DNA of 64,000 bases from WHSW01 sp963821345 (GCA_963821345.1 CAWGDM010000002.1:248001-312000); one strand, 5' to 3'. Counted from the first letter of the stretch, positions 15,795-23,637 are shown. The notes: a model not told the origin generated them from the letters alone. Translations and numbers: made by a program.

Positions 15795-16133
15795 CTAATC
15801 GCGTTTCCAGGCACGGCCGAAGAGTCGTGAGATCCGCCCGCTGGCGGTGTTGGCGCTGAACGTCCCGGCGCCCGTCTCGGGAGGCGGCAGCGCGGCGACG
15901 TCGCCCGGCGAGATCGTCAGGGTGATGCCGCGCTCGGCGGTCCGCCCGACCTCGGGGGCGTCGACGAAGCGCATCTCTCCCGAATCGGTCTCGATCACGA
16001 ACCCGTCGAGGATGTGCTCGCGGTAATTGTCCACCACCTGCGCGACCGTGCCCACCCGGGTCCCGTCGGCGGCGTAGACGGGCGTGCCCCGGCGGACGGC
16101 GCTGTAGTGGATCGCTGCTCCGTCGTCGACCAC
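15795..16133 (-). CDS. PRC-barrel domain protein
   Basis: A 112-residue protein with one PRC-barrel (about 8-65: RRGTPVYAADGTRVGTVAQV ... HILDGFVIETDSGEMRFVDA), then a Pro/Gly-rich linker and a basic C-terminus (RISRLFGRAWKRD). PRC-barrels occur in RNA-processing, photosynthetic and stress proteins; the role is open. GTG 16133 is chosen since TATGCT (16140-16145) lies 6 nt upstream, giving a leaderless transcript; TTG 16139 is the alternative. It is co-directional with the anti-sigma gene and may form an operon with it. Confidence 0.75.
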   Translation of the reverse strand: MVDDGAAIHYSAVRRGTPVYAADGTRVGTVAQVVDNYREHILDGFVIETDSGEMRFVDAPEVGRTAERGITLTISPGDVAALPPPETGAGTFSANTASGRISRLFGRAWKRD

Positions 16134-16139
16134 AGCCAA

Positions 16140-16149
16140 AGCATAGATT
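16140..16149. promoter_or_regulatory. Overlapping divergent -10 elements for two leaderless genes
   Basis: On the minus strand TATGCT (16140-16145) precedes GTG 16133 by 6 nt; on the plus strand TAGATT (16144-16149) precedes GTG 16156 by 6 nt. The two hexamers overlap by 2 bp, so RNA polymerase cannot occupy both at once. The whole intergenic region is only 22 bp. Confidence 0.6.
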
Positions 16150-16155
16150 GACCCC

Positions 16156-16563
16156 GTGGCCGGATACTCGGAAACCCCGTTGCCGCGCAAGCTCGGGATC
16201 AAGGAGGGGGCCGTGGTCGCCTTCCCCGGCGCCCCCGACGATTTCGCCGCCGCCCTCGGCCCGCTCCCCGACGCGGTCACGATCCGGGACCGCGCCCAGG
16301 GTCGCCTCGACGTCGCGGTCGCCTTCTTCACCCGGCGCGCCGCGCTCGAGCGCCGCCTCGCCGGGCTCGCGAGGACGGTCTTTCCCGACGGCGGCCTCTG
16401 GATCGCCTGGCCGAAGCGTTCCTCGGGCGTCGACACCGATCTGAGCGAGGACGTCGTCCGCGAGCTAGGGATCGCCGGCGGGCTGGTTGACAACAAGGTC
16501 TGCGCGATCGACGAGACCTGGTCGGGCCTGCGGCTCGTCTACCGCCTCGTCGACCGCGGCTAG
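16156..16563 (+). CDS. DUF3052 family protein
   Basis: The 135-residue protein matches actinobacterial DUF3052: N-terminal GYSETPLPRKLGIKEG, central DVAVAFFTRRAALERRL, then GGLWIAWPKRSSGVDTDL and a C-terminal VDNKVCAIDETWSGLR. The family is soluble and of unknown function. GTG 16156 is 6 nt after a TAGATT -10 element, so the mRNA is probably leaderless. The stop codon lies in the left arm of a palindrome shared with the convergent hydrolase gene. Confidence 0.87.
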   Translation: MAGYSETPLPRKLGIKEGAVVAFPGAPDDFAAALGPLPDAVTIRDRAQGRLDVAVAFFTRRAALERRLAGLARTVFPDGGLWIAWPKRSSGVDTDLSEDVVRELGIAGGLVDNKVCAIDETWSGLRLVYRLVDRG

Positions 16564-16580
16564 ATGAATCACTCATCTAG
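16560..16580. terminator. Palindrome carrying the stop codons of two convergent genes
   Basis: CTAGATGA (16560-16567) and TCATCTAG (16573-16580) form a perfect 8-bp inverted repeat with a 5-nt loop. The left CTAG holds the DUF3052 stop and the right CTAG holds the hydrolase stop. It is the only non-coding sequence between the genes and could act as a bidirectional terminator, although no U-run is present. Confidence 0.5.
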
Positions 16581-17440
16581 GCCGCAAGCCGCTCGGCGAC
16601 CGCCGGCCGCTCGCAGAAGGCGGCGATCGCCCGCGAGAGCTTGCCGCCCTGCCAGGCGAGCGGCGACTCGCCGGGCTCCTCGCTGATCAGCGCGGCGTTG
16701 GGCAGACGCTCGGCCCAGGCCTCGGCGACGGCATACGGGTGCCCGGGATCCGCCTCGTCATGGCTGGCGACGACGAGCGCGGGCAGCTCGCAGAACTCGA
16801 GCTCGGCGAGGTCGGCGAACGGGCTCGAGCGCGGCACCTGGCGCAGCGCCTCGGCGACCGCCTGTGGGTGGCGGTGCAGGCCGAGGCGCTCGCGGGCGAT
16901 CCGCAGCAGCGTCTCGCGCCAGACCGGATCGAGGCCGCGGTCATAGGCCTCGATGAATCCCTCCACCCCACCCCGCTCGAGCCCATCGGCCAACCCGTCC
17001 CAATAGGCGAGGCTCTCGTCGGCGGCCGGGGTGCCCATGAACACGGGTCCGATGACGACCAGGGCGGCGATCCGGTCCGGGTCGGCGAGCGCCAGCGCGG
17101 CCAGCGTGTGGGCGCCCATCGAGTGTCCGGCGAGCACGCAGCGGCGGCCGCCCGCACGCTCGTCGACAACCGCCGCCAGGTCGGCGACCAGCTCGGCGTA
17201 GGCGTAGCCGCTGCCGGGCGCCGCGGGATCGGACTCCCCGTGGCCACGGGCGTCGTAGGCGATCGTCTCGAATCCCGCCCGCGGCAGAACCCGCGATCCG
17301 TGGACGACGTAGCGCCGCGAGGCGGTCAGCCCGTGCAGGAGGGCGATCGGCGGCCCCTCGCCCTCGGCCTGGCCACGCAGTGTCCCCGCCGGCCCGTCGA
17401 CCGTGAATTGGAATGGCTCGCGGGTCGCGGCGCCGCTCAT
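16577..17440 (-). CDS. Alpha/beta hydrolase fold protein
   Basis: The 287-residue protein shows the oxyanion segment ALLHGLTASRRY, a nucleophile elbow AGHSMGAHT (Ser near 107) and an acid candidate in VVASHDEADPGHPY. The expected catalytic His near the C-terminus is not found: the corresponding segment reads EEPGESPLAWQGGKL, with Glu where GH is usual. The enzyme may use another His or have lost hydrolysis. It overlaps the upstream peroxiredoxin gene by 4 bp (ATGA), so both are translated from one mRNA. The substrate is unknown. Confidence 0.82.
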   Translation of the reverse strand: MSGAATREPFQFTVDGPAGTLRGQAEGEGPPIALLHGLTASRRYVVHGSRVLPRAGFETIAYDARGHGESDPAAPGSGYAYAELVADLAAVVDERAGGRRCVLAGHSMGAHTLAALALADPDRIAALVVIGPVFMGTPAADESLAYWDGLADGLERGGVEGFIEAYDRGLDPVWRETLLRIARERLGLHRHPQAVAEALRQVPRSSPFADLAELEFCELPALVVASHDEADPGHPYAVAEAWAERLPNAALISEEPGESPLAWQGGKLSRAIAAFCERPAVAERLAA

Positions 17441-17907
17441 TTCGCGACTGCGTCGCGGGCGAGTGAGAGCGCCGAGGCGAGGTGCTCGACGTCCTTGTAG
17501 CGAAGCCCCAGCAGGGCGACGTGGCGGTAGCGGACGATCCCCTCGGGATCGACGATGAAGATCGAGCGCCGCACCAGCCCGCCGGGCCCGACGACCCCGT
17601 AGGCGCGCGCGGTCTCGTGGTCGGGATCGGCCAGCAGCGGCACGGTCAGCCTGTGCTCGGTCGTGAACCGCTCGTGTGAGTCGACCGACTGCGGCGAGAT
17701 CCCGAGCACCTCGGCATCGAGGTCGTCCAGATGGTCGGCCGCGTCACGGTAGGAGCAGAACTGGCGGGTGCAGACGGGGGTGAAATCGCCGGGGTAGAAG
17801 GCGAGCACGACCCAGCGGCCGCGGTGGTCGCTGAGCCGGTAGGTCTCGCCGCCGGTCCCCGAGAGCGCGAAGTCGGGCGCCTGATCGCCGATCTCGATCC
17901 TCGTCAT
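17437..17907 (-). CDS. Peroxiredoxin (AhpC/TSA, Bcp-like)
   Basis: A 156-residue thioredoxin-fold peroxidase. The peroxidatic motif is FYPGDFTPVCTRQFCSY, with Cys in PVCT and a second Cys four residues later, as in atypical 2-Cys Bcp enzymes. VGPGGLVRRSIFIVDPEG and the C-terminal helix complete the fold. It reduces peroxides in the cytoplasm using thiol donors. SD GGGAG precedes ATG 17907. It sits between a cyclophilin and a hydrolase gene in one minus-strand operon. Confidence 0.9.
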   Translation of the reverse strand: MTRIEIGDQAPDFALSGTGGETYRLSDHRGRWVVLAFYPGDFTPVCTRQFCSYRDAADHLDDLDAEVLGISPQSVDSHERFTTEHRLTVPLLADPDHETARAYGVVGPGGLVRRSIFIVDPEGIVRYRHVALLGLRYKDVEHLASALSLARDAVAK

Positions 17908-17919
17908 CGGGTGCTCCCG

Positions 17920-18591
17920 CTAGCCGGCATCGATCGTCACCTTGTCGATCGTGACGACCTGGGTCGGCTGCTCGGATTGGTCGCCCAGCTCGCCGATCGC
18001 GGCGACCACGTCCATGCCGTCGGTGACCTTGCCGAGGACCGCGTAGTCGGGAGGCAGGCCGGCGTCGGCGGGGGCGGTGACGACGAAGAACTGGCTGCCC
18101 GAGGCGCCCGGCGGCTCGACCGGCGACTTCGCCATCGCGACGAGGCCGCGCTTGTAGGTCGTGTCCTGAGGCGGCGGCTCGGTGACCGTGTATCCGGGCC
18201 CGCCGGTTCCGGTGCCCTGCGGATCGCCTCCCTGGATCACGAACCCGGGGACGATCCGGTGGAAGAAGGTGCCGTCGTAGAAGCCCTGGTCGGCAAGGAA
18301 GGCGAACGAGTTCGCGGTCTGCGGCGAGCGCTCGGTGTCGAGGCCGATAACGAACCTGCCGCAGCTGGTCTCGACGGTCGCCGTCGCGGGCTCGCCGCGC
18401 TCGAGCACCTGCCCGGGCTGCTTGAACTGCTGCTTCTTCGGCGCCGGCTTGTCGACCTGGGCGCAGTCTCCGGAACTCGCGGTGGTCGAGGTCGAGGTGG
18501 AGTCGTCGCCACCACCGCAGCCGACGCCGACCGCGACCGCGGCCAGCAGCGCCGCGAGCACGGCGAAACGACTCGAAGCCTGGCTCGACAT
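17920..18591 (-). CDS. Cyclophilin-type peptidyl-prolyl isomerase, probable lipoprotein
   Basis: The 223-residue protein begins with a signal sequence (RFAVLAALLAAVAVGVGC) ending in a Cys at about 25, followed by GGGDDSTSTST; this is a lipoprotein-like N-terminus although Gly at -3 is not ideal. The cyclophilin core starts near residue 60: FYDGTFFHRIVPGFVIQGGD and SGSQFFVVT are catalytic-site segments. It would fold proteins on the outer face of the membrane. A TAGCCT hexamer ends 8 nt before ATG 18591. Confidence 0.9.
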   Translation of the reverse strand: MSSQASSRFAVLAALLAAVAVGVGCGGGDDSTSTSTTASSGDCAQVDKPAPKKQQFKQPGQVLERGEPATATVETSCGRFVIGLDTERSPQTANSFAFLADQGFYDGTFFHRIVPGFVIQGGDPQGTGTGGPGYTVTEPPPQDTTYKRGLVAMAKSPVEPPGASGSQFFVVTAPADAGLPPDYAVLGKVTDGMDVVAAIGELGDQSEQPTQVVTIDKVTIDAG

Positions 18592-18659
18592 CCGCGGGGA
18601 GGCTAGACGAGCCCGCGGCGCGGGAGCGGGGTCACCAACGCCCTTGCGATCATGGGCCG

Positions 18660-19310
18660 GTGGCCGAGCAGCGCACGCAGATACCGACCCGGACGAGGGT
18701 GATCGGGCGGACGCTGAACGCGACCGTCGCCCACGCTCCCTGGCTGTGGCCGGTGCTCAAGCGCCCGATGCAGGGGTTCTTCGACCGCGCCGCCGGCGGC
18801 TGGGACGAGCGGACCGGTGCGGGCTCGGTCGACCATCTCGAGCCGCTTGCCACGGCGACGACCCGGGTCTCCCCCGCCCCTGAGCGCATCCTCGATCTCG
18901 GCACCGGGACGGGCGAGGGCGCGCTGTTCTTGGCCCGCGAGTTCCGGTCGGCGCGGATCCGCGGGGTCGACCTGTCGCCGGAGATGATCCGTGCCGCGCG
19001 GGTGAAGGTCGGCCTCGACCCGGAGGGACGGGTGGCGTTCAAGGTCGCCGACGCGTCGGCGCTCCCGTTCGAGGACGAGTCCTTCGACCTGGTCACGCAG
19101 GTCAACGTGCCGCCGTTCTTCGCCGAGGTCGCCCGCGTGCTGCGGCCCGGCGGGCACGTGATCGTGGTCGCCACGGGTGGATCGGCGACCCCTTTCTATA
19201 CGCCCGACTCGGTCCTCGCGCGCGGATTTCGGCGCCACGGGATCGAGCGGCTGGAGAGCGGCGTTGCCGGTCGCGGCACCTGGTTTCTGGGCCGCGCGGG
19301 CCACGGGTAG
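18660..19310 (+). CDS. Class I SAM-dependent methyltransferase
   Basis: A 216-residue protein with motif I ILDLGTGTGEGALF (about 78-91), motif II acid in IRGVDLSPEMI, and DASALPFEDESFDLV, the ubiE-like pattern. The C-terminus ends GTWFLGRAGHG. The acceptor substrate is unknown. GTG 18660 is chosen; a GATCAT hexamer ends 6 nt upstream. It heads a plus-strand series with a lipid kinase, murT and gatD, so a lipid or cell-envelope substrate is plausible but unproven. Confidence 0.85.
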   Translation: MAEQRTQIPTRTRVIGRTLNATVAHAPWLWPVLKRPMQGFFDRAAGGWDERTGAGSVDHLEPLATATTRVSPAPERILDLGTGTGEGALFLAREFRSARIRGVDLSPEMIRAARVKVGLDPEGRVAFKVADASALPFEDESFDLVTQVNVPPFFAEVARVLRPGGHVIVVATGGSATPFYTPDSVLARGFRRHGIERLESGVAGRGTWFLGRAGHG

Positions 19311-19322
19311 GCTGACCTGCCG

Positions 19323-20198
19323 ATGGCAGCCAGCTACCTACTGCTCGTCAACCCCTCGGCTGGCGGGGGTCGCGCCCGCGAACGACTGCCGCAGATCACC
19401 GCGGCGATGCACGCGGCAGGGCTCGAGTACCGCTCGGTGCTGACCACCGGGATCGAGCACGGCTGCGAGGAGGCGGCGACGGCCGCGCGCGCCGGGGAGA
19501 TCACCGTGGTGATCAGCGGCGACGGCCTGATCGGGCAGGTCGGCGGCGTCCTGGCGAGCACCGGGGCGACGATGGGCGTGATCCCCGGCGGGCGCGGCAA
19601 CGACTTCGCCCGCGTGATCGGGATCCCCGACGACGTCGACGAGGCGGTCTCCATCCTCGCCGCGGGCGCCACCCGCGAGATCGACGTCGGCGAGGTCAAC
19701 GACAGCCGCTTCCTCTGCATCGCCAGCTGCGGGTTCGACTCCGACGCCAACCGGATCGCCAACGAGGCGAGGTTGATCAAGGGCAATCTGGTCTACGCCT
19801 ACGCGGCGCTGCGGGCGCTGATCGCGTGGAAGCCGGCCACCTTCACGATCACCCTCGACGGGGAGCGCCATGAGCTGACCGGCTACTCGGTCGCGGTCGC
19901 CAACAGCAAGGCCTACGGCGGCGGCATGTTCATCGCCCCCGACGCGGAGCTCGACGACGGGCTGCTCGACGTGGTCACCACCGGCATGGCCGGCAAGCTG
20001 CACTTCCTCACCAACCTGCCGAAGGTCTTCGACGGCAAGCACGTCGACAATCCCGAGGTCAGCGTCTCGCGGGCGGCCGAGGTCGTGATCGAGGCCGACC
20101 GCCCGTTCGCCGTCTACGCCGACGGCGACCACGTCGCCGACCTGCCGGCGACGGTGCGGGTGCTTGGCCGCGCCCTGCGCGTGATCGTCCCCGGATGA
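19323..20198 (+). CDS. Diacylglycerol-kinase-family lipid kinase
   Basis: The 291-residue protein has the DAGK catalytic fold: YLLLVNPSAGGGRARERLPQ at the N-terminus, then VISGDGLIGQVGG where most members read GGDGT, and VIPGGRGNDFARVIGIP. The C-terminal domain (about 130-290) is the beta-rich part. The GDG core and GNDFAR are kept, so activity is likely. Such enzymes phosphorylate diacylglycerol or related lipids. It overlaps murT by 4 bp (ATGA). Confidence 0.88.
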   Translation: MAASYLLLVNPSAGGGRARERLPQITAAMHAAGLEYRSVLTTGIEHGCEEAATAARAGEITVVISGDGLIGQVGGVLASTGATMGVIPGGRGNDFARVIGIPDDVDEAVSILAAGATREIDVGEVNDSRFLCIASCGFDSDANRIANEARLIKGNLVYAYAALRALIAWKPATFTITLDGERHELTGYSVAVANSKAYGGGMFIAPDAELDDGLLDVVTTGMAGKLHFLTNLPKVFDGKHVDNPEVSVSRAAEVVIEADRPFAVYADGDHVADLPATVRVLGRALRVIVPG

Positions 20199-21631
20199 GC
20201 GCGGCGCGCTCCCGGAGCCCGGCCTTCCGGGCGAAGCTTGGCGTCGCCCGCGCGACCGGCGCGCTCAGCCGCCGCAGCGGGCGCGGCGGGGGAACGACGC
20301 TGCCGGGCCGGCTGTTGCTGCGGCTCGCCCCCGATGCGGTCACCCGGCTCGGCTCGGAGCTGGCCGGCGGGACGACGATCGTCAGCGCCACCAACGGCAA
20401 GACGACGACCGCCGGGATGCTGGCGGCGGCGATGCGCGCCGCCGGCCGCGAGCCGGTCCACAACCGCGCCGGATCGAACATGAGCTGGGGCGTGGCGACC
20501 GCGCTGCTCGAGCAGCGCGGCAGCGAGGGCCTGTTCGAGGTCGACGAGGCCTGGCTGCCACGGATGGCCGCCGCGCTCGACCCGCGCCTGATCCTGCTCG
20601 GCAACCTGTTTCGCGACCAGCTCGACCGCTACGGAGAGCTCGAGCACCTGGCCGACGAGTGGGCGGCGATGGCCGCCGAGCGGGGCGGGCGCACCGGCTT
20701 CGTCCTCAACGCCGACGATCCGCTGGTCGCCGACCTCGGCCGCGACCGCGAGCTCAACCGCCGCGACGGGGTGACCTACTTCGGGATCGAGGACGACACC
20801 CAGGCGCTGGCGGAGCTCCAGCACGCCTTTGACGCCAAGCACTGCCGCCGCTGCGGCCACCCGTACGCCTACGCCCGGGCGTTCGTCGGTCACCTCGGCC
20901 ACTACGAGTGCCCCAACTGCGGCGCCGACCGCCCGCGCCCGGACGTCGCGGCGACCCGGATCGAGCTGCTCGGGATGCGCGGCTCGCGCAGCCTGATCGC
21001 CACCCCCGAGGGCGAGGTGGAGCTGGAGCTGCCGCTCCCGGGCCTCTACAACGTCTACAACGCGCTCGGCGCGATCGCCACCGCATTGCGGCTCGGGATC
21101 GCCCTCGAGACGGCGACCGCCGCACTCGCCGGGGTCGAGGCCGTGTTCGGCCGGGTCGAGACGATCGAGGTCGAGGGCACGCCGGTCTCGATCCTGCTGA
21201 TCAAGAACCCCGCGGGCGCCAACGAGGTGCTGAGGACGCTGCGGCTCGAGGCCGCCGCGGAACGAGGCGCCTCAACAGCGGCGCGGCTCGGCTACGCCTC
21301 GCAGCAACTCGACCTGTGGATCGCGCTCAACGACAAGATCGCCGACGGCCGCGACGTCTCCTGGGTCTGGGACGCCGACTTCGAGCTGCTCGCCGGGGCC
21401 GCCCGCCGGGTGGTCTGCTCGGGGACGCGGGCGCCCGAGATCGCGGTGCGGCTCAAGTACGCGGGCGTCGACCCCGCCGCGATCGAGGTCGACGAGTCGA
21501 TCGAGCGCTCGCTCGATCGCGCCGTGCGGACGGCCGACGGGGCCCTGTTCGCGCTGCCGACGTACACGGCGCTGATCGAGCTGCGGACGCTGCTCGCATC
21601 GCGCGGGCTGGCGAAGGAGTTCTGGCGGTGA
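20195..21631 (+). CDS. murT: MurT, lipid II isoglutaminyl synthase ligase subunit, with an in-frame repeat insertion
   Basis: The 478-residue Mur-ligase-type protein contains ATP-binding NGKTTT (67-72), NLFRDQLDRYGEL, and a Cys4 zinc ribbon (CRRCG ... CPNCG, about 212-243) diagnostic of MurT, then the DUF1727 C-terminal domain. With GatD it amidates the D-Glu of lipid II, needed for peptidoglycan cross-linking. Between KNPAGANEVLRTLRLEAA and LDLWIALNDKIADGRD, which are normally nearly adjacent, lies an extra stretch. Residues 358-370 of it (GASTAARLGYASQ) are encoded exactly by a 39-nt dispersed repeat (21266-21304). GTG of the next gene overlaps its stop. Confidence 0.95.
   Translation: MSAARSRSPAFRAKLGVARATGALSRRSGRGGGTTLPGRLLLRLAPDAVTRLGSELAGGTTIVSATNGKTTTAGMLAAAMRAAGREPVHNRAGSNMSWGVATALLEQRGSEGLFEVDEAWLPRMAAALDPRLILLGNLFRDQLDRYGELEHLADEWAAMAAERGGRTGFVLNADDPLVADLGRDRELNRRDGVTYFGIEDDTQALAELQHAFDAKHCRRCGHPYAYARAFVGHLGHYECPNCGADRPRPDVAATRIELLGMRGSRSLIATPEGEVELELPLPGLYNVYNALGAIATALRLGIALETATAALAGVEAVFGRVETIEVEGTPVSILLIKNPAGANEVLRTLRLEAAAERGASTAARLGYASQQLDLWIALNDKIADGRDVSWVWDADFELLAGAARRVVCSGTRAPEIAVRLKYAGVDPAAIEVDESIERSLDRAVRTADGALFALPTYTALIELRTLLASRGLAKEFWR
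21266..21304 (+). repeat. Dispersed 39-nt repeat, copy A, in frame inside murT
   Basis: This segment matches 42204-42242 at 34 of 39 positions and its first 31 nt match 59371-59401 at 29 positions. Both ends carry CGCCTC. It begins on a codon boundary and is 13 codons long, so it adds residues without shifting the frame. The other two copies form intergenic spacers, so the copy here looks like an insertion into a coding gene. Confidence 0.75.
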
Positions 21632-22374
21632 GCGCGTCTGCGGCGGCCACGGAGGCGATCTGGCACGACGTCGAGTGCGGCGCCTACGCCGCCGACCTGG
21701 CGATCTGGGACGAGCTCGCGGCCGCCGCCGCCGGGCCGGTGCTCGAGCTGGGAGCCGGGACCGGGCGCGTCGCCCTGCGGCTCGCCCACGCGGGGCATGA
21801 GGTCGTCGCGCTCGACAGCTCGCAGGCGCTGCTCGACGAGCTCGCCACCCGCGCCGATGCCGGCGGGCTCGAGGTCGCCACGGTCCGCGCCGACGCGCGT
21901 GCCCTGGAGCTCGACCGCAGTTACGGGGCGATCCTCGCCCCGATGCAGTTCCTGCACCTGCTCGGCGGCAGCGATGCACGGGCGTCCCTGCTGGCGGCCG
22001 TCGCCGCCCACCTGGACCCCGGCGGCACCTTCGCCGCGGCGCTGCTTGCCGACGACCTTCCCGTGGCGGCGGGTGACGCGGCCGTGTCGCTTCTGCCCGA
22101 CGTTCGCGAGCTCGACGGCTGGATCTACTCCAGCCTCCCCGTCACCGCCGGGCAAATCGGCGAGGCCCTGGAGATCCGCCGCCTGCGACAGATCGTCTCC
22201 CCCGCGGGCGAGCTGACCGAGACCGTCGACGAGGTCCGCCTCGACGCCCTCTCCCCCGCCGAGCTCGAGGGCGAGGGCCAGGCCGCCGGCCTCGAGGCGC
22301 GCGAGCGGATCGAGATCCCGCCGACCGACGACCACGTCGGCTCGGTCGTCTGCGTGCTGGAGGCCGGGCGATGA
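21628..22374 (+). CDS. Class I SAM-dependent methyltransferase inside the murT-gatD operon
   Basis: The 248-residue protein has motif I VLELGAGTGRVALRLA (about 34-49), motif II acid in VVALDSS, and a segment DRSYGAILAPMQFLHLL typical of ubiE-like methyltransferases. GTG 21628 overlaps the murT stop (GTGA) and its own stop overlaps the gatD ATG, so all three are translationally coupled. MurT and GatD form one complex and are usually adjacent genes; the intervening methyltransferase suggests a linked envelope function, perhaps on a lipid II-related substrate. That is inference from context. Confidence 0.82.
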   Translation: MSASAAATEAIWHDVECGAYAADLAIWDELAAAAAGPVLELGAGTGRVALRLAHAGHEVVALDSSQALLDELATRADAGGLEVATVRADARALELDRSYGAILAPMQFLHLLGGSDARASLLAAVAAHLDPGGTFAAALLADDLPVAAGDAAVSLLPDVRELDGWIYSSLPVTAGQIGEALEIRRLRQIVSPAGELTETVDEVRLDALSPAELEGEGQAAGLEARERIEIPPTDDHVGSVVCVLEAGR

Positions 22375-23111
22375 ACCTCCGCGTGCTGGCGCTCTATCCC
22401 GAGCAGATGAACATCTACGCCGACCGCGGCAACATCCTCTTCCTGCGCCGCCGCTGCGAGTGGCGCGGGATCGGCTTCGAGCAGGCCTCGGCGGGGCCGG
22501 GCGAGCGCTTCGACCCCGACGCCCACGACCTGATCTACATCGGTGGCGGCCAGGACCGCGACCAGGCGCTGGTCGCCGAGGACATGCTGCGCAGCAAGCG
22601 CGACGCGCTCGCCGCCGCCCTCGGTGACGGCGCCGTCGTCCTCGGCGTCTGCGGCGGCTACCAGCTGCTCGGCAACAGCTACCAGCTCGGTGACGAGCGG
22701 CTCGCCGGCCTCGGCCTGGTCGAGCTCGAAACGGTGCGCGAATCGGGGCCGCGACTGATCGGCAACATCGTGATCGAGGCGGACCTGGGCGACGGGCGAC
22801 GGCTCGAGGTCGCGGGGTTCGAGAACCACGGCGGCCGCACCCGCCTGGGGTCGGGCATCGAGCCGCTCGGCCGGGTGATCCACGGCCACGGCAACAACGG
22901 TGCCGACGGCGCCGAGGGCGTCCGTGACGGCAACCTGATCGGCACCTACATCCACGGCCCGCTGCTGCCCAAGAACGCGGCGCTCGCCGACCACCTGATC
23001 TCGCTGGCGCTCGCCCGCTCCAGCGGCTCGCCGCCCGAGCTCGAGCCGCTCGACGACGAGCTCGAAAGCGCCGGCCACGCGAACGCGGTGGCGGCGGCGC
23101 GGCGCGGCTGA
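22371..23111 (+). CDS. gatD: GatD, lipid II isoglutaminyl synthase glutamine amidotransferase subunit
   Basis: A 246-residue class I glutamine amidotransferase of the CobB/CobQ-like type. The nucleophile Cys94 lies in LGVCGGYQLLG and a catalytic His in GTYIHGPLLPKN. N-terminal LYPEQMNIYADRGN and YIGGGQDRDQ are typical GatD segments. It produces ammonia for MurT, which amidates D-Glu in lipid II in the cytoplasm. Overlaps the methyltransferase stop by 4 bp. The gene is followed by an 82-bp spacer to convergent dut in which I see no clear terminator. Confidence 0.94.
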   Translation: MNLRVLALYPEQMNIYADRGNILFLRRRCEWRGIGFEQASAGPGERFDPDAHDLIYIGGGQDRDQALVAEDMLRSKRDALAAALGDGAVVLGVCGGYQLLGNSYQLGDERLAGLGLVELETVRESGPRLIGNIVIEADLGDGRRLEVAGFENHGGRTRLGSGIEPLGRVIHGHGNNGADGAEGVRDGNLIGTYIHGPLLPKNAALADHLISLALARSSGSPPELEPLDDELESAGHANAVAAARRG

Positions 23112-23193
23112 GCGCTCTCGCCGACGGCGCGATTGCGCTCCGTCGAAGCGCAAAGCGCCTTCCAGGGTCCGAATCGGCTGGGCCGAGCGCCGC

Positions 23194-23631
23194 TCAGCGC
23201 CCCGACGAACCGAAACCGCCCTCACCGCGCACGGAGCCGCTGAGCTCGGCGAGCTCGACCGGGGTCGCGGCGACGAGCGGCGTCACCAGCAGCTGCGCGA
23301 TCCGGTCTCCGGGGCCGACCTCGAACGGCTCGACCCGGTCGGTGTTCAGCAGCAGGACCCGCAGCTCGCCGCGGTAGCCGGCGTCGATCAGGCCCGGTGC
23401 GTTGACCAGGGCGATCCCGTGGCGTAGGGCTAGGCCGGAGCGCGGAAGCACGAGGCCGGCGCGGCCCTCGGGGATCTCCACCGCGATCCCGGTCGGCACG
23501 GAGGCGCGCTCGCCGGGGCCGATCAGCGCCCCCTCGCAGGCGTACAGGTCGAGGCCGGCGTCGCTCTCGTTGGCGCGGGTCGGCGCCCGCGCGTCCGGGC
23601 GCAACCTGATGAACCCGAGCTCGAGCTCCAT
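23194..23631 (-). CDS. dut: dUTP diphosphatase
   Basis: The 145-residue protein has all five dUTPase motifs: SDAGLDLYA, PRSGLALRHGI, GLIDAGYRGE (catalytic Asp), GDRIAQLLV and the C-terminal RGEGGFGSSGR. The trimeric enzyme hydrolyses dUTP to dUMP, preventing uracil incorporation and feeding dTMP synthesis. TACGCT (23638-23643) lies 6 nt before ATG 23631, so the mRNA is probably leaderless. It lies 20 bp downstream of hflX on the same strand. Confidence 0.96.
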   Translation of the reverse strand: MELELGFIRLRPDARAPTRANESDAGLDLYACEGALIGPGERASVPTGIAVEIPEGRAGLVLPRSGLALRHGIALVNAPGLIDAGYRGELRVLLLNTDRVEPFEVGPGDRIAQLLVTPLVAATPVELAELSGSVRGEGGFGSSGR

Positions 23632-23637
23632 CGGGCG

